From Porogramme epimiltina (lineage: Eukaryota; Basidiomycota; Agaricomycetes; Polyporales; Polyporaceae): 31,301 nt of DNA. Of the stretch, positions 10,586-19,839 are shown piece by piece. Made by a program: the position numbers and the translations under genes. The notes under the pieces are model-generated. The model was not told where the DNA came from. It ran no database searches and saw nothing but the letters and a program-made list of their open reading frames with translations. The stretch spans positions 1-31,301 of the forward strand of contig FTLJ01000894.1 of NCBI GenBank assembly GCA_900155495.1, given 5' to 3'. Numbering within the stretch: position 1 is the first letter of the stretch; every line of letters begins with the position of its first letter.

Positions 10586-10638
10586 ATGAGAACTCGAGAC
10601 GACGTACGCAATTTGCTCCGGCTCCTGGAGTGGCAGGG

Positions 10639-11203
10639 TCATGGAGGATGTGCTGCCGGGTGAAGCCTGAGCAGGAAGAGCACTAATATATCGATGAGAA
10701 AACATCAAAGAGAGACAACATAATCAATCCTAGATCGAGATCGACTCTTGATCAAATGCTTACCCTGTGCCCATGTTTCCCGAGACCGTGGGGGAGCTCT
10801 ACTGACTCACGTTAGCAAACGACATGAAATGGCTCGCGCTGGCACTGACCGTCTTGGAACTGGCTTGATCAATTGGCGGGCTCTGAGATGGGGTGCCGAT
10901 ATAGATATGGGCACCTTTCTGGCTTCCAAGATTCGCATTCCCGCCATATGCGCCTGCATAGTTGCCCACCTTCCCTTCGAAGTGATTAGTCTCCTGAGTG
11001 CGCACTGCAGAACTGGTCTGAGTCTGAGGTGGCTTAACAATAGTAGTATCGCTTAGAAACTGAGCTTGGATGGAAGTTTCAGAGGAAGATTATCTCACCG
11101 AAGAAGCCTCCTGGTCGTTGTTTATGGATTTTGGGGGCGGATTGACGGTCACGGTCTCTGTGGTAGACCCCGTCCCCCCTCTCAATCTCAGTGTGGCCGG
11201 CAT
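10639..11203 (-). CDS. Small-family gene E, four exons, exon 4 frame doubtful
   Basis: Proposed exons on the minus strand are 11203-11099 (35 codons), 10993-10850, 10798-10764 (35 nt) and 10666-10639. Intron 1 begins GTGAGA and contains an in-frame TAA, so splicing is required to join the open exons. An alternative acceptor at 11024 is possible. Intron 2 (51 nt) is GTCAGT...GCTAAC...CAGTAG with a perfect branch site. Intron 3 starts GTAAGC. Exon 2 holds the best motif of the family, YAGAYGGNANLGSQKGAHIY. In the model frame exon 4 ends early. One frame over, it reads GAGANCVRRLEFSSL, matching copy F's tail, so a 1-nt shift has probably damaged the C-terminus. The function is unknown. Confidence 0.45.
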
Positions 11204-11295
11204 TATAGTCGTTGTTTTGCCTTCGGAGAGCGGTTGCAAGATTGGTGAGAGGACTTTTCCTGGGAATAAAGTAACGGGGAGGCCTCCACGGGTTC

Positions 11296-11302
11296 TTTTA
11301 TA
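11296..11302 (-). promoter_or_regulatory. TATA box of small-family gene E
   Basis: TATAAAA on the minus strand lies about 93 bp upstream of the ATG at 11203. Its placement matches that in copies A and F. Confidence 0.5.
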
Positions 11303-11373
11303 TCCACACCATAATCCCATTTTTGCAGTTTTGATTACCAGGAATACCGTGTCTATTGCCCTGCATCAAGGTG

Positions 11374-12060
11374 GAGGGTAGGGCCTACTAGACAAAACCG
11401 CATGAGACGCATAGCGCATCGCATGCAATGCACCTGTGCAAGGAGTGTCCCGATCAGAATGTGGCCATCTTCCAGAGTGGACGATATTTGGCACTGCCGT
11501 ACCCACACACTTCGGCTGATTACCCGATCACAAAAAGCCGCCGTCGGACGACGCATGCTACAGCGAAGTTTGATTCTTCTACCTATCACGGTGATTGTTC
11601 GGGTCACGGAGTCACCTGTGATGTTAGCGCTGCCACCTTAACTAGAAATATGCCATATACACACGTGAAGTGGTCCACCCCGAGGCCTGACGTGAGCGAT
11701 GTACTAGGGTCTTGTCCCGTAATCCCAGTTTGATCGCTATTACCGCGAGCCAGAGCATCGCTCTTCGCAACATCAAAATGCGGTGAAACATTTAACACTT
11801 GGACAAAAGCCCTTCGGCTTCGTTTGCAAGAGTCCTATAGTGGGCCAATGCCTGCAGTTTAAGTGGGAACTGTGCAGTCAGCGACGACACTCGAAATGAT
11901 GCCTCCCATCCTGAACAGGCTGCAGGGGACCTCACAGGGGGTATTGCCCTCGATATGGACTACAGGCGGGCGTGTACCTATGCACGCGTGAAGCGAGTAG
12001 AAGTGGGCGCGCAGGCAGATGTAGACGATGCTCGCCGTCTCCGCGAGATGCGAGCCCCAA
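11374..12060 (-). repeat. Repeat Y, copy 2: decayed unknown gene
   Basis: This is the second copy of the unknown repeat described at 8036-8800. The minus-strand text LEDGHILIGTLLAQVHCMR precedes the shared stop. Other shared DNA blocks are CCACCCCGAGGCC at about 11680 (8455 in the first copy) and the block around GTGTACCTATGC at about 11970 (8716). It lies directly upstream of gene E in E's orientation, but copy 1 has no E-like neighbour, so the two repeats moved or were lost independently. Confidence 0.5.
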
Positions 12061-13490
12061 TTGGATAAAGGAGGAAGGGATGGTTTATTGCGTTGTCAGC
12101 GCGCGATATTGGAGGCTATGCGAGCGGCTCACGATTGCGGTCAGGCGGGTACACCTGGTACATGTACCACTCCCCGTACCATGATATTCGCTTCCTCTCG
12201 CCTCTTGTCCTTCGCGCATTTAAAGAGACGCGGGGGGCTCCGCGGCAGCCACCAGTGCTTGTACGGCCAGAGCTCTCTGGGTGCGAAGAGCCCGCACAGG
12301 CTGTCACCGCCGTGGTCCGCGACCAGCGTAGGCTCGTCTCGACTGCTCAGTACGCCCAGTTCAGGGACTGGGCGAGACGCCTGCCAACGAAGGTGTCACT
12401 GGCGGCACTGTGGCCCGTGCGTTCCAGCGCTTACTCCGCCTGAGTAAGCAGCATCCCAGTAAGTGTGTCACGTGAGCTAGGTGCTACTATGACGTCACAG
12501 CTAGCAAGGACATCTCACCTTGGCTTCGCTGTAGCTTGTTGCACACGACGTCGGAGCCCATTGGCACCCTCGATAAGTTTCTTCTTCATGATAGGTTGGA
12601 CTTAAACTATGGGCTAAGTAGACCTTCGTTCAAGCCTATCAACGCAGTCTGTTCGCATCCTCATGCACCTACGAGACCACTGTTTCCGCTCCCCTCTCCG
12701 TGACGTCATTCCCTACACGTCAAATCAAGGCTACCGCAGTAGGCAACTCTCAAGCGCGACCGTGAGTATCCGCGGTCTATTTCTCGGCACCCTTTAGCGG
12801 TTGTCTCTGCATACAGGCATCTTGGTGTGAGGTTAAGCACAGTTCACACAGAGCTCTGTCTGTTCACCGATTCAGGAGGCACCGTCGGCGAGTAGACGCT
12901 TTAAGATAACTGACCGAAACAGATACTTCAAATAGGTCCAGAGCCATTCCCGGAACAAAGCAACACATATCAGAAGCAAACAACTCAATGTTCGACTTCT
13001 CGCACCTTCTCTTTTTTGTCTCCCCACTTCTGTACTCCTTTCTGCTGGATCATTTTCGACATTTATGTGCACTATGGCTCCCCTGTCAAACCACAGATTG
13101 CGTGAACACCTCCCCCCCTCTTTCCCCGCTCCGTATCTGACCTTGTACCATGTGTTTTTAACCCCAGTTCTCACCTCTGCACCTCATGTATCTTCGCTTA
13201 TCTAGTTTCCCGCTCTCTCTGAGTTCTCTGTCTCCCTTTCGACACCTCGTGCCCTAACGATCACTGCTTGTGTCATACAGACGAAGCATCCAAAAGTCAT
13301 ATCTAGAGATCCCTTCTCGATTACAGTCATTCATCACCTCACGTAATTTCTGTACATCCCTACACAGCGCCTCCATCAAGTACATAGCCATGAACTACAC
13401 TCCCACTGCTGCTTCTGATCCAGGTCCTACAGCACTCCTCGTCTACATCGTCACCGTGTAGCGCTCATTTGAAAAGAAAGACCCTCAAAA
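12061..13490. other. Long intergenic region; two TGACGTCA sites and CT-rich tract
   Basis: No gene can be supported. An open frame at 12093-12443 (+) and one at 12872-13174 (-) lack any recognised motif. Perfect CRE-type palindromes TGACGTCA occur at 12490-12497 and 12701-12708. 12990-13290 is pyrimidine-rich like a fungal core promoter, with a short frame after it (ATG at 13390, 23 codons) that I do not regard as a gene. Confidence 0.35.
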
Positions 13491-13496
13491 ACCACC

Positions 13497-13550
13497 ACAC
13501 CAGTTGTAGAAGTATCCCCACTAACACCAGTTGTAGCAGTATCCCTACTT
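13497..13550. repeat. 27-bp tandem repeat, two units
   Basis: Units 13497-13523 and 13524-13550 both begin ACACCAGTTGTAG and match at 24 of 27 positions. It lies just beyond the 3' end of gene F. Confidence 0.7.
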
Positions 13551-13617
13551 GTCCCCATTGACCGCTGCGCTAGATGGGTGCAATGCGAGCCGATAATAGG
13601 TGTAAATATTAACTATG

Positions 13618-14237
13618 TCACAACGAGAATTTGAAACGGCGTACACAGGCTGCTCCCGCTTCTGGGTAGTGGTTTGTGGGGCACGGCCTGAGGGGTATCC
13701 CTTCCCAGGTGTATCACTGACATACTAGTTAGCAACAATATTAAGAACGCACAGGATTGATGCGAATTTCCGATCGAATGTCAAAATTCCTACCTCGTGT
13801 TCGTGTTGGCCACAGGCGTCGAGGAGCTCTGATGTTTTGTGTTAGGTTATCGTGCAGTCATGAAGGCGTGATGCATGCCGATCAATGCCACTGACCGTGC
13901 CCAAAGCGGCTTGATTAATTGGGGGGCTTTGAGGTGCTGCGCCGATATAGATATGGGCACCTTCCTGGCTCCCTAAATTTGCATTCCCGCCCCATGCCCC
14001 TGCATTGTTGCCAGCCACCCCGTCGAAGTAGTTGTATGTTTCATGAGTCACCTCAGGCTGAACAGAGTCATCAACAGTAATATAACTCAGTGAATAAGCA
14101 GTTTGAATGTTCGCAGAAGCATCAACCGTTGCTCTCACCGTCGGAGCGTCGCCTTTGGCGGCGGTGTCTGCGTCGGAGGGATTTTCACCTCCAAGACGAT
14201 TGCCTTTGCCTCCGAATGCCGAGATTTTGCGTGACAT
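13618..14237 (-). CDS. Small-family gene F: intact four-exon reference copy
   Basis: This is the best-preserved member of the unrecognised family. Minus-strand exons are 14237-14139, 14057-13896, 13828-13794 and 13687-13618, giving 121 residues. Intron 1 is GTGAGA...GTTCAG (81 nt), intron 2 GTCAGT...CCTAAC...ATCAG (67 nt) and intron 3 GTAGGA...CTCAG (106 nt). The exons are free of stops. The N-terminus is MSRKISAFGGKGNRLGG, polar and Gly-rich. The core AGAWGGNANLGSQEGAHIYI lies at about residues 52-71, and the C-terminus is ACVRRFKFSL. No signal peptide or membrane segment is evident. An unspliced 131-residue reading (13842-14237) is also open, since intron 1 is in frame. Exon 3 length and all phases equal those of copies A and E, and the frame of the exon 4 tail is supported by copy E, which argues for the spliced model. 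No function can be assigned. Confidence 0.65.
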
Positions 14238-14312
14238 GAGAGTGGTTTCTGGATTTTGAGTGCGAGTTCTAAATGATGTGGGGTAGCTATAAGGAGAAAG
14301 TGACCTGGGGGA

Positions 14313-14319
14313 TTTTATA
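14313..14319 (-). promoter_or_regulatory. TATA box of small-family gene F
   Basis: TATAAAA on the minus strand, within CTATAAAATCCCC, about 76-82 bp upstream of the ATG at 14237. Confidence 0.6.
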
Positions 14320-14339
14320 GACCGTCTTATATCCTTAGG

Positions 14340-15305
14340 CGGACCAGCAGACGTGATTCAGCTTTATACACAATCTCCCTCACGCTTAACTACATCGTGT
14401 GAAAGAGGTGGCTCGAGATACGGAACTTCCTACTGCGACATTCATTGCCGCAGGTACCGCACGCAACCTGCCTTGAGGCTTGGGGCAGTGTATTCGCGTC
14501 ATCTTTTCAGAACTGTAAATCAGCGCGCGCTCGGCATAAAGTTCAATCCTAAGAGAGGGGTCCTAGGCTTCAAGTAATACCTTGGCACTTCGAATTCTTC
14601 CACGTCAGTTTCCCAGCCGTGTTCGTCCTATCTACACTATGGGGGTAGGAGGGAAATAACAGCGCAGAACGAAGAAATCGAAGTCACGGTAACAGACTGC
14701 GAGACACCCCAGGTGCGGGGGTTGGACCACAAGAGGGCACCCGGATAAGCTAGCCCCCGGAAAGACGTCTGGTAGCTAAATCCAGACCGAAGGTCATCAT
14801 TGCCCAATTGCGATGAAACTCCCGACGTATCCATCTTTCGAAGGTGGCTCGCGAAGATAACCCATGACCGAAGAATCCGGGACATGTCCTACTTGTATGC
14901 CGCAGCTTACAGCGCTGTTATTATGACACACGCGTCTATCCCTTTGGTCATTCGAGCGGCAAGGGCTGGTTTAAATTTGCTTGTCCCACGTCCGTCCGTA
15001 GCTTCCCCGTGATTCTATGTAGCCTCGGATCAAAGGGAAGCGGAAGTTACGGAATATCAATTCCTGGGACGGGAAGCCCAAAAAGATGGCCTTCTGGTAT
15101 TAATCCACCATCCCTGCCATGCCTTGATATGAACACCCCCCACATACCACGTTCTAGGGGCGCAGGCTATACCGATGAGCAATCAAAAATACAGATACAC
15201 ATTAGTGTCAAGTCCACAATACCGTGTGCACCATTCCAAGACTGCCTGACGTTCCTCGAAAGCCCTCGCTATATAGCTCATGATGTCTCTCTTTCACTCC
15301 TAAGT
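14340..15305. other. Intergenic, nothing recognised
   Basis: Several short open frames (14353-14577, 14800-15012, 15009-15320) lack domain signatures or paralogues in the window. I do not call them. Confidence 0.3.
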
Positions 15306-15311
15306 CTTCTT

Positions 15312-15682
15312 ACGGCGTAATCGTTCCGTCGCCGTGAGACGCGGCGATGGTGCCGCCTTCGAGTGACCACGAGGGGTGCGAGACGACGTCAGTAAACCTG
15401 CTCGTCGCGGGGAAGACGGATAAAGAGCGCAGTTTTATGAAGCGTCTTGTGTCTAAATAAGAACTGACTTGTCCGATGAATGTGTACGGCAACTCGTAAG
15501 CACATTTCAAGGATTTTCTTGGAAACCGCCTAGGGGGCAGGAGGGGATGAAGAAAAAGACCAATGAACGAAGAGGTAACGTAGTATTAATGCAGCTGCGC
15601 GGGAGACTAGTGTTAGAGTCCCGCGCGACGTCGCGGACCCAGTCGGTGTGTTTCTCGAGGTCGTCTTCCTACAGTGACTAAT
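15312..15682 (-). pseudogene. SEC13: SEC13 pseudogene fragment, copy 3
   Basis: SEC13 is the six-bladed WD40 protein of the COPII coat and nuclear pore. The minus strand reads EDDLEKHTDWVRDVA and SNTSLPRSCINTT at about 15680-15580, matching the SEC13 text LEGHTDWVRDVAW...LPRSYIAT. After an unreadable stretch come SVFPATSRFTDVV and PSWSLEGGTIAASHGDGTIT at about 15415-15315, matching the next WD repeat (FPDVVWRVSWS...GDNKVTLW). Frames are broken and only about two blades remain. Confidence 0.7.
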
Positions 15683-15689
15683 ATCTGGC

Positions 15690-16933
15690 TTTGTGGAAGG
15701 CCCTAATCCTAACGATGCTGTCGTACATGATGCGCTTCACACCGGGACGGAGGTGGGCCGGAGAGGCCCGACCGACGAACAGGTTCGGCTGAACTGTCAG
15801 GAACGAGCCGGGTTAGGAGGGGGAGGCATAATTTCCGTTTTGTGACGAGATGTCGCGGGGTGACGGGGATACACAGAAGGGGAAGGTGGGAGAGTGTGTG
15901 AAAGAAACACCCGAAAAAAGGGTCGTTTGCTGGGGAATAACGGAGTTGTGGCCGTCAAGGTTGGGATACGGATCGAAGGGTAAGGTGATAAAAGAAGACG
16001 TGCGCCGAAGTGAGGATAGCGGAAGCGAGGCATACAATCATACTCTCGTAGGACGCCTCAACAAGGACGAGCCTCTATACTATCATAGAATACAGGAAAG
16101 GAACTTAGCGCGCCCTTTAGGAGTCTTGTACGTGCCTGCCATGTCTGTCAATGAGAACAGCCGGCTGAGTGTGTCTTCCGACTCGGAGTCGGAGATGAAG
16201 GCTCCAAGATTTCCACGTGATGCGACGACGTGATGACGTGATGGAGGCGTGAGAATACGGGCCGGGCCGGAAATTACCGCATTTTCCGTCCTTATGGAGG
16301 CGCATTAGTACGGGCTATATGTCAACCTCAAGTTTTCACACTTCCACCTGCCTCTTGCATCCCGTGTCCCTCCTTCAGCGTTCTTCCTCCCTCGCAAGCT
16401 CACGCTAAGGAACCTTAAACAGCAACTCTCTGTATACTAGTTGTCGAATTCCACTGAGAAGCACCGAAAAATAATAGTAGGATCGCCGTAAGTAACACAT
16501 TCGACTATTTCTCGTAGTCTTCTAGGTAGCTCAGTAGGTGTATAGTCAGCGGGATAAGTCGATCGTGACGACTCCAGGGAGGCATTCATGAAAGCCACCT
16601 GCCAGGTCTAGAAGCGCCCAGAGAAGCTCTCGACTCCCAGCTGGCAACCTCGCCTGCCGTAGCCCTGCAACATGTGGGTCTACGTACACTCCCGCATCGG
16701 CAGAGTGCTGCTCATTGGCTTCGCTGAACACCTACACAAAAGCGTTCAAGTCTAGTCGCTCTCCTTGTGTATCCCGTATAACTGCGCCTGTGAATTCGAC
16801 ACTTCCGTCTCTCTCCGATTATCCCCACTGGTCTAAACCCGACGCGAGTAGATATCATAGCATCTTACACAGTGAGCTTCCGACGTCCACAGTCGCACAA
16901 CCACTAACTCCTTTCTCCGACCCAGGAGGTTCG
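15690..16933. other. Upstream region of the complete HET gene; one doubtful open frame
   Basis: An open frame at 15850-16233 (+, 127 residues, charged, SSDSESEMK near the end) could be a gene, but nothing supports it beyond length. 16330-16430 is CT-rich and probably part of the HET promoter. The HET frame is open back to an ATG at 16715, giving a 73-residue N-terminal extension of low-complexity Ser/Thr/Pro text. A possible splice acceptor (CCCAG) sits 9 bp before the preferred ATG at 16934. Confidence 0.35.
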
Positions 16934-18916
16934 ATGTGGGTCCTGAGCACGGGCAGCGCGGAACTCTACTACTTCAGCGACTCCGCCGCTATTCCAGGCG
17001 GCTACGCTATCCTCTCCCATACTTGGGCCCAGAGTCCCGACCACGAAGAGACGTTCCAAGACATCCATAATATAAACCAAAAATGCAAGGCCAACGGAGA
17101 AAACTCACGCAATGTCGTCGGCGAGAAGATCCGCCGGTGCTGCGAGATTGCCGAACGCGACGGATACGAATGGGTCTGGATCGACACTTGTTGCATCAAC
17201 AAAGAAAGCAGCACAGAGCTCTCAGAGGCAATCAACTCCATGTTCGACTGGTACGCCCTCGCTGAGGTCTGCTACGTCCATCTAGAAGACGTCCCTACGA
17301 ACGACAACCCCCACGATAAGAACTCGGAGTTCCGGAAGGCCAGATGGCACACACGTGGATGGACGCTGCAGGAACTCTTGGCACCCGTATTCGTCGTCTT
17401 CCTCTCCCAAGAGTGGACACCAATTGGAACCAAGTACAATCTCCGCACCCCCCTTTCAGAGTGCACAGGAATTGATACGGAGTACCTGACCCGTGAACGG
17501 GACTTCCGCGTGGATGCGTCGATCGCGAAGCGAATGTCGTGGGCTGCAGACCGCAAGACGACACGGGCGGAGGACGAGGCGTACTGCCTACTTGGTCTGT
17601 TCGACGTGAACATGTCGACGCTGTACGGAGAAGGGCGGCAAGCGTTTCAGCGGCTGCAAGCGGAGTTGGTCAGGTGGCATGTCGACACGTCACTATTTGC
17701 TTGGGGCGGGTGGCACGACTCCAGTTACAATGACTACGAGCAGGCTCCACTCTCTACTATGCACGACAGCTTTCATGACCCAGATCCGCCACACATATAC
17801 CTGTTCGCCCCCTCACCTAGCTCTTTCTCCGGAAAGTCGAATGCGTACCCCACGCCCCAGTCAGAGACCGGTGCAGAGCTTCCCTCGCTCGAACTCACTC
17901 CCTTCGGTATGAAGTGCCGGTTCCCTGTGGCTGAAGTAGACGGGATCACCATAGCCATCCTGGTATGCCAGACGAAGACGCAACACCTTGGCCTGCTCCT
18001 CCATCCAGCGCAGGAGGACAAGGTCCTGGATTCGTGCCGCATGCAATACTATGTGTCATGGGCGTTTCGTCCTCCGGATGGTTCGTTGTACCAGGGGAGG
18101 AGGGTGGCCTGTCTCGGCGGGGACCTATACAGTCTCTCTTTCCGCGGAAAGCCCATTGAAGCGGAGTGGCGCGACATCTATATCGTGGCCCACCCACCTA
18201 CGACCGGACGGACGGACGGCGCACATCTCCTACAACGATTCCGTCCAGACGTCGCCCAGACCCCGTTCCGCATCCCTAGGATACTGTTGCAGTCTTTGAA
18301 CAAACTGAAATTCTCTCTTGACTCGTGGACAGTATCGAACTTGGACCACGCGCCCGAAGAGACGATGTCGATCACGTGCGAGAATCCTGCCATGATGGAG
18401 GGATTTCGCATTCTCCTCGGTCTATGCACGAATAGGCGAGATAGCGACGGGCGTCCATGCCACTGGGCGTGGGCCGAGGAGTACCACCGGGAAACATGGG
18501 GACGAACGTGGACCAAGGTTTCGCACGACTGCGCTACGGACCACGTTGCGGAGTGGAAGGATATGGCACGGGAGTTTGGCGACTCAGAACGTACAGTTCG
18601 TCTAATGTTCAAGCCTTGCCCTCATGATCCGGAGACGCTGGTGCTTTGGTTGGAGCTTACGGGGAAATTTTACGAGGAGATGAAACGGGACACGCACATC
18701 TCTCTTCCGCGTCCACGCACTCAATGTCCTTCGCCGCCCTCGACCTCGACCCTTCCTGCTCTCACTGCGCCTGACCTCGCCCGGCCTCCCCAAAGCCCAA
18801 ACTCACATCCCACCCCTCCAGTAGCGACTGCTCACGACAAGCCCCCATCACCAGCGACATGGAAGGGGCGTACCTTGCGTTGGTTACTCCGCCCTTTCCA
18901 CTCCAAGGCCACGTAG
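16934..18916 (+). CDS. HET-domain (heterokaryon incompatibility) protein, complete
   Basis: Single exon, 660 residues. The HET domain is at about 24-152, with all three signature blocks: YAILSHTW (24-31), GYEWVWIDTCCINK (about 76-89) and RGWTLQELLAP (about 141-151). Family members act in non-self recognition and programmed cell death after hyphal fusion, which is family knowledge. The start at 16934 is chosen because MWVLSTG directly preceding the YAILSHTW block is the usual beginning of this class; the in-frame ATG at 16715 is the alternative. The rest (about 160-575) is a basidiomycete-type region of unknown fold with WHVDTSLFAWGGWHD and RPCHWAWAEEYHRETW. The tail is Pro/Ser-rich. From codon 111 it aligns with the gene at 1-1806. 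Confidence 0.9.
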   Translation: MWVLSTGSAELYYFSDSAAIPGGYAILSHTWAQSPDHEETFQDIHNINQKCKANGENSRNVVGEKIRRCCEIAERDGYEWVWIDTCCINKESSTELSEAINSMFDWYALAEVCYVHLEDVPTNDNPHDKNSEFRKARWHTRGWTLQELLAPVFVVFLSQEWTPIGTKYNLRTPLSECTGIDTEYLTRERDFRVDASIAKRMSWAADRKTTRAEDEAYCLLGLFDVNMSTLYGEGRQAFQRLQAELVRWHVDTSLFAWGGWHDSSYNDYEQAPLSTMHDSFHDPDPPHIYLFAPSPSSFSGKSNAYPTPQSETGAELPSLELTPFGMKCRFPVAEVDGITIAILVCQTKTQHLGLLLHPAQEDKVLDSCRMQYYVSWAFRPPDGSLYQGRRVACLGGDLYSLSFRGKPIEAEWRDIYIVAHPPTTGRTDGAHLLQRFRPDVAQTPFRIPRILLQSLNKLKFSLDSWTVSNLDHAPEETMSITCENPAMMEGFRILLGLCTNRRDSDGRPCHWAWAEEYHRETWGRTWTKVSHDCATDHVAEWKDMAREFGDSERTVRLMFKPCPHDPETLVLWLELTGKFYEEMKRDTHISLPRPRTQCPSPPSTSTLPALTAPDLARPPQSPNSHPTPPVATAHDKPPSPATWKGRTLRWLLRPFHSKAT

Positions 18917-19255
18917 TTATCTGAGCAATATCGTGGTGGATACTGCCATCTTGACCGTGTTTATAGTAACCGATGCAGGTCGTAGGATACAATGGTTTTT
19001 ATTCGTGTCGATCCTCGTCAGAGTCAGGCAGCACAGATGATCGCGAACCAGTAGTACAGTGACTACAGTCACGTAACCGCTCACCCCTGGGGCGGCTACA
19101 TGCTATAGTGGCCAACTTTCAACGACCCTATTCGCACAGTCCACATACTGCGCTCCGAGGACACGCACCATAGTAACAAACGACTCAGGAAACACCGCCA
19201 GACGCGTCTGTGTAGTCTACCCCCCCCCCCCCACGCCATGCCGAAACCGCCTGTC
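18917..19255. other. Intergenic; C14 homopolymer
   Basis: 3' flank of the HET gene. A run of about 14 C lies at 19220-19233. No gene is recognised. Confidence 0.4.
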
Positions 19256-19261
19256 GTGCCT

Positions 19262-19745
19262 TGAAAGTCCCACCGCACCCCTAGCTCGTCATACAGCTCA
19301 CGCCCTTCAGGCTCTCCTTCCACAGCGTCACCTTGCCGTGCCCGCACGAGATAGCGAGGATGGTGCATGCGAGCGACCGCCAGACGCGTCGGACGACGTC
19401 GGGGGACCTGCCCGTCGCGGGGGAGACGGAACCAGTCGTGGGGTCGAAAACCGTCTTGTGTCATGGCGCGGTAGGGGTGTCTTTTGTCCAAATGAGGACT
19501 GTCTTGCTCTGCGAACGCACCGAGAAGTCGTGAGCGCACAGCTCTATTGTCCCGATCGACAAACAGGGAGGGAAGGGGCCGGGGGTAAATGATGGAGCGA
19601 ACAAACGCACCTACGCAGCGTCGCGCAACCAGTCAGTGTAGCCCTCGAGCACGTCCTCCTCGATCCACTCATGTGTGGCTTCGCTGAAGCCCCAGACTTT
19701 GGCGACGTTGTAACGTCTAGCGGACGCGAAGTGCTTCAAGCTCGG
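19262..19745 (-). pseudogene. SEC13: SEC13 pseudogene fragment, copy 1
   Basis: The minus strand, in order from 19745, reads KHFASARRYNVAKVWGF, EATHEWIEEDVLEGYTDWLR, an intron-like gap beginning GTGCGTTTGTTCGCT, then SQSKTVLIWTKDTPTAPWHK, a frame-disturbed FPDVVWRVSWS equivalent (SPDVVRRVWRS), and KVTLWKESLKG. This is the order of SEC13 WD repeats 3-5. Stops and frame changes make it non-functional. It is the clearest of three copies and forms a tandem pair with the copy at 19840-20500. Confidence 0.8.
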
Positions 19746-19839
19746 GACGGGGACGGGTGCCTGCCTGGGGAGCGTGTTCGGCCGGGAGGCGAAAAGCGAG
19801 TCGGGTTGGACAAGACGGCGTTGCAGCTGATGGCGTGCG

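Noticed and set aside
11180..11203. LRLRGG in exon 1 of small-family gene E, like the C-terminus of ubiquitin
   Set aside because: Only six residues match, other family members lack it, and no ubiquitin fold precedes it.
12490..12708. TGACGTCA palindromes (12490, 12701; another at 30361)
   Set aside because: Possible CREB/ATF sites, but none lies before a supported gene start; three in 31 kb is only modestly above chance.
13390..13461. Short 23-codon frame after a CT-rich promoter-like tract, considered as a pheromone precursor
   Set aside because: It lacks a C-terminal CaaX cysteine and any conserved precursor features.
15850..16233. 127-codon open frame
   Set aside because: No domain, paralogue or splice context; length alone is not enough to call it a gene.
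16520..16540. TAGCTCAGTAGG, a good tRNA A box
   Set aside because: No B box or T-arm follows at tRNA distance, and no cloverleaf can be drawn.
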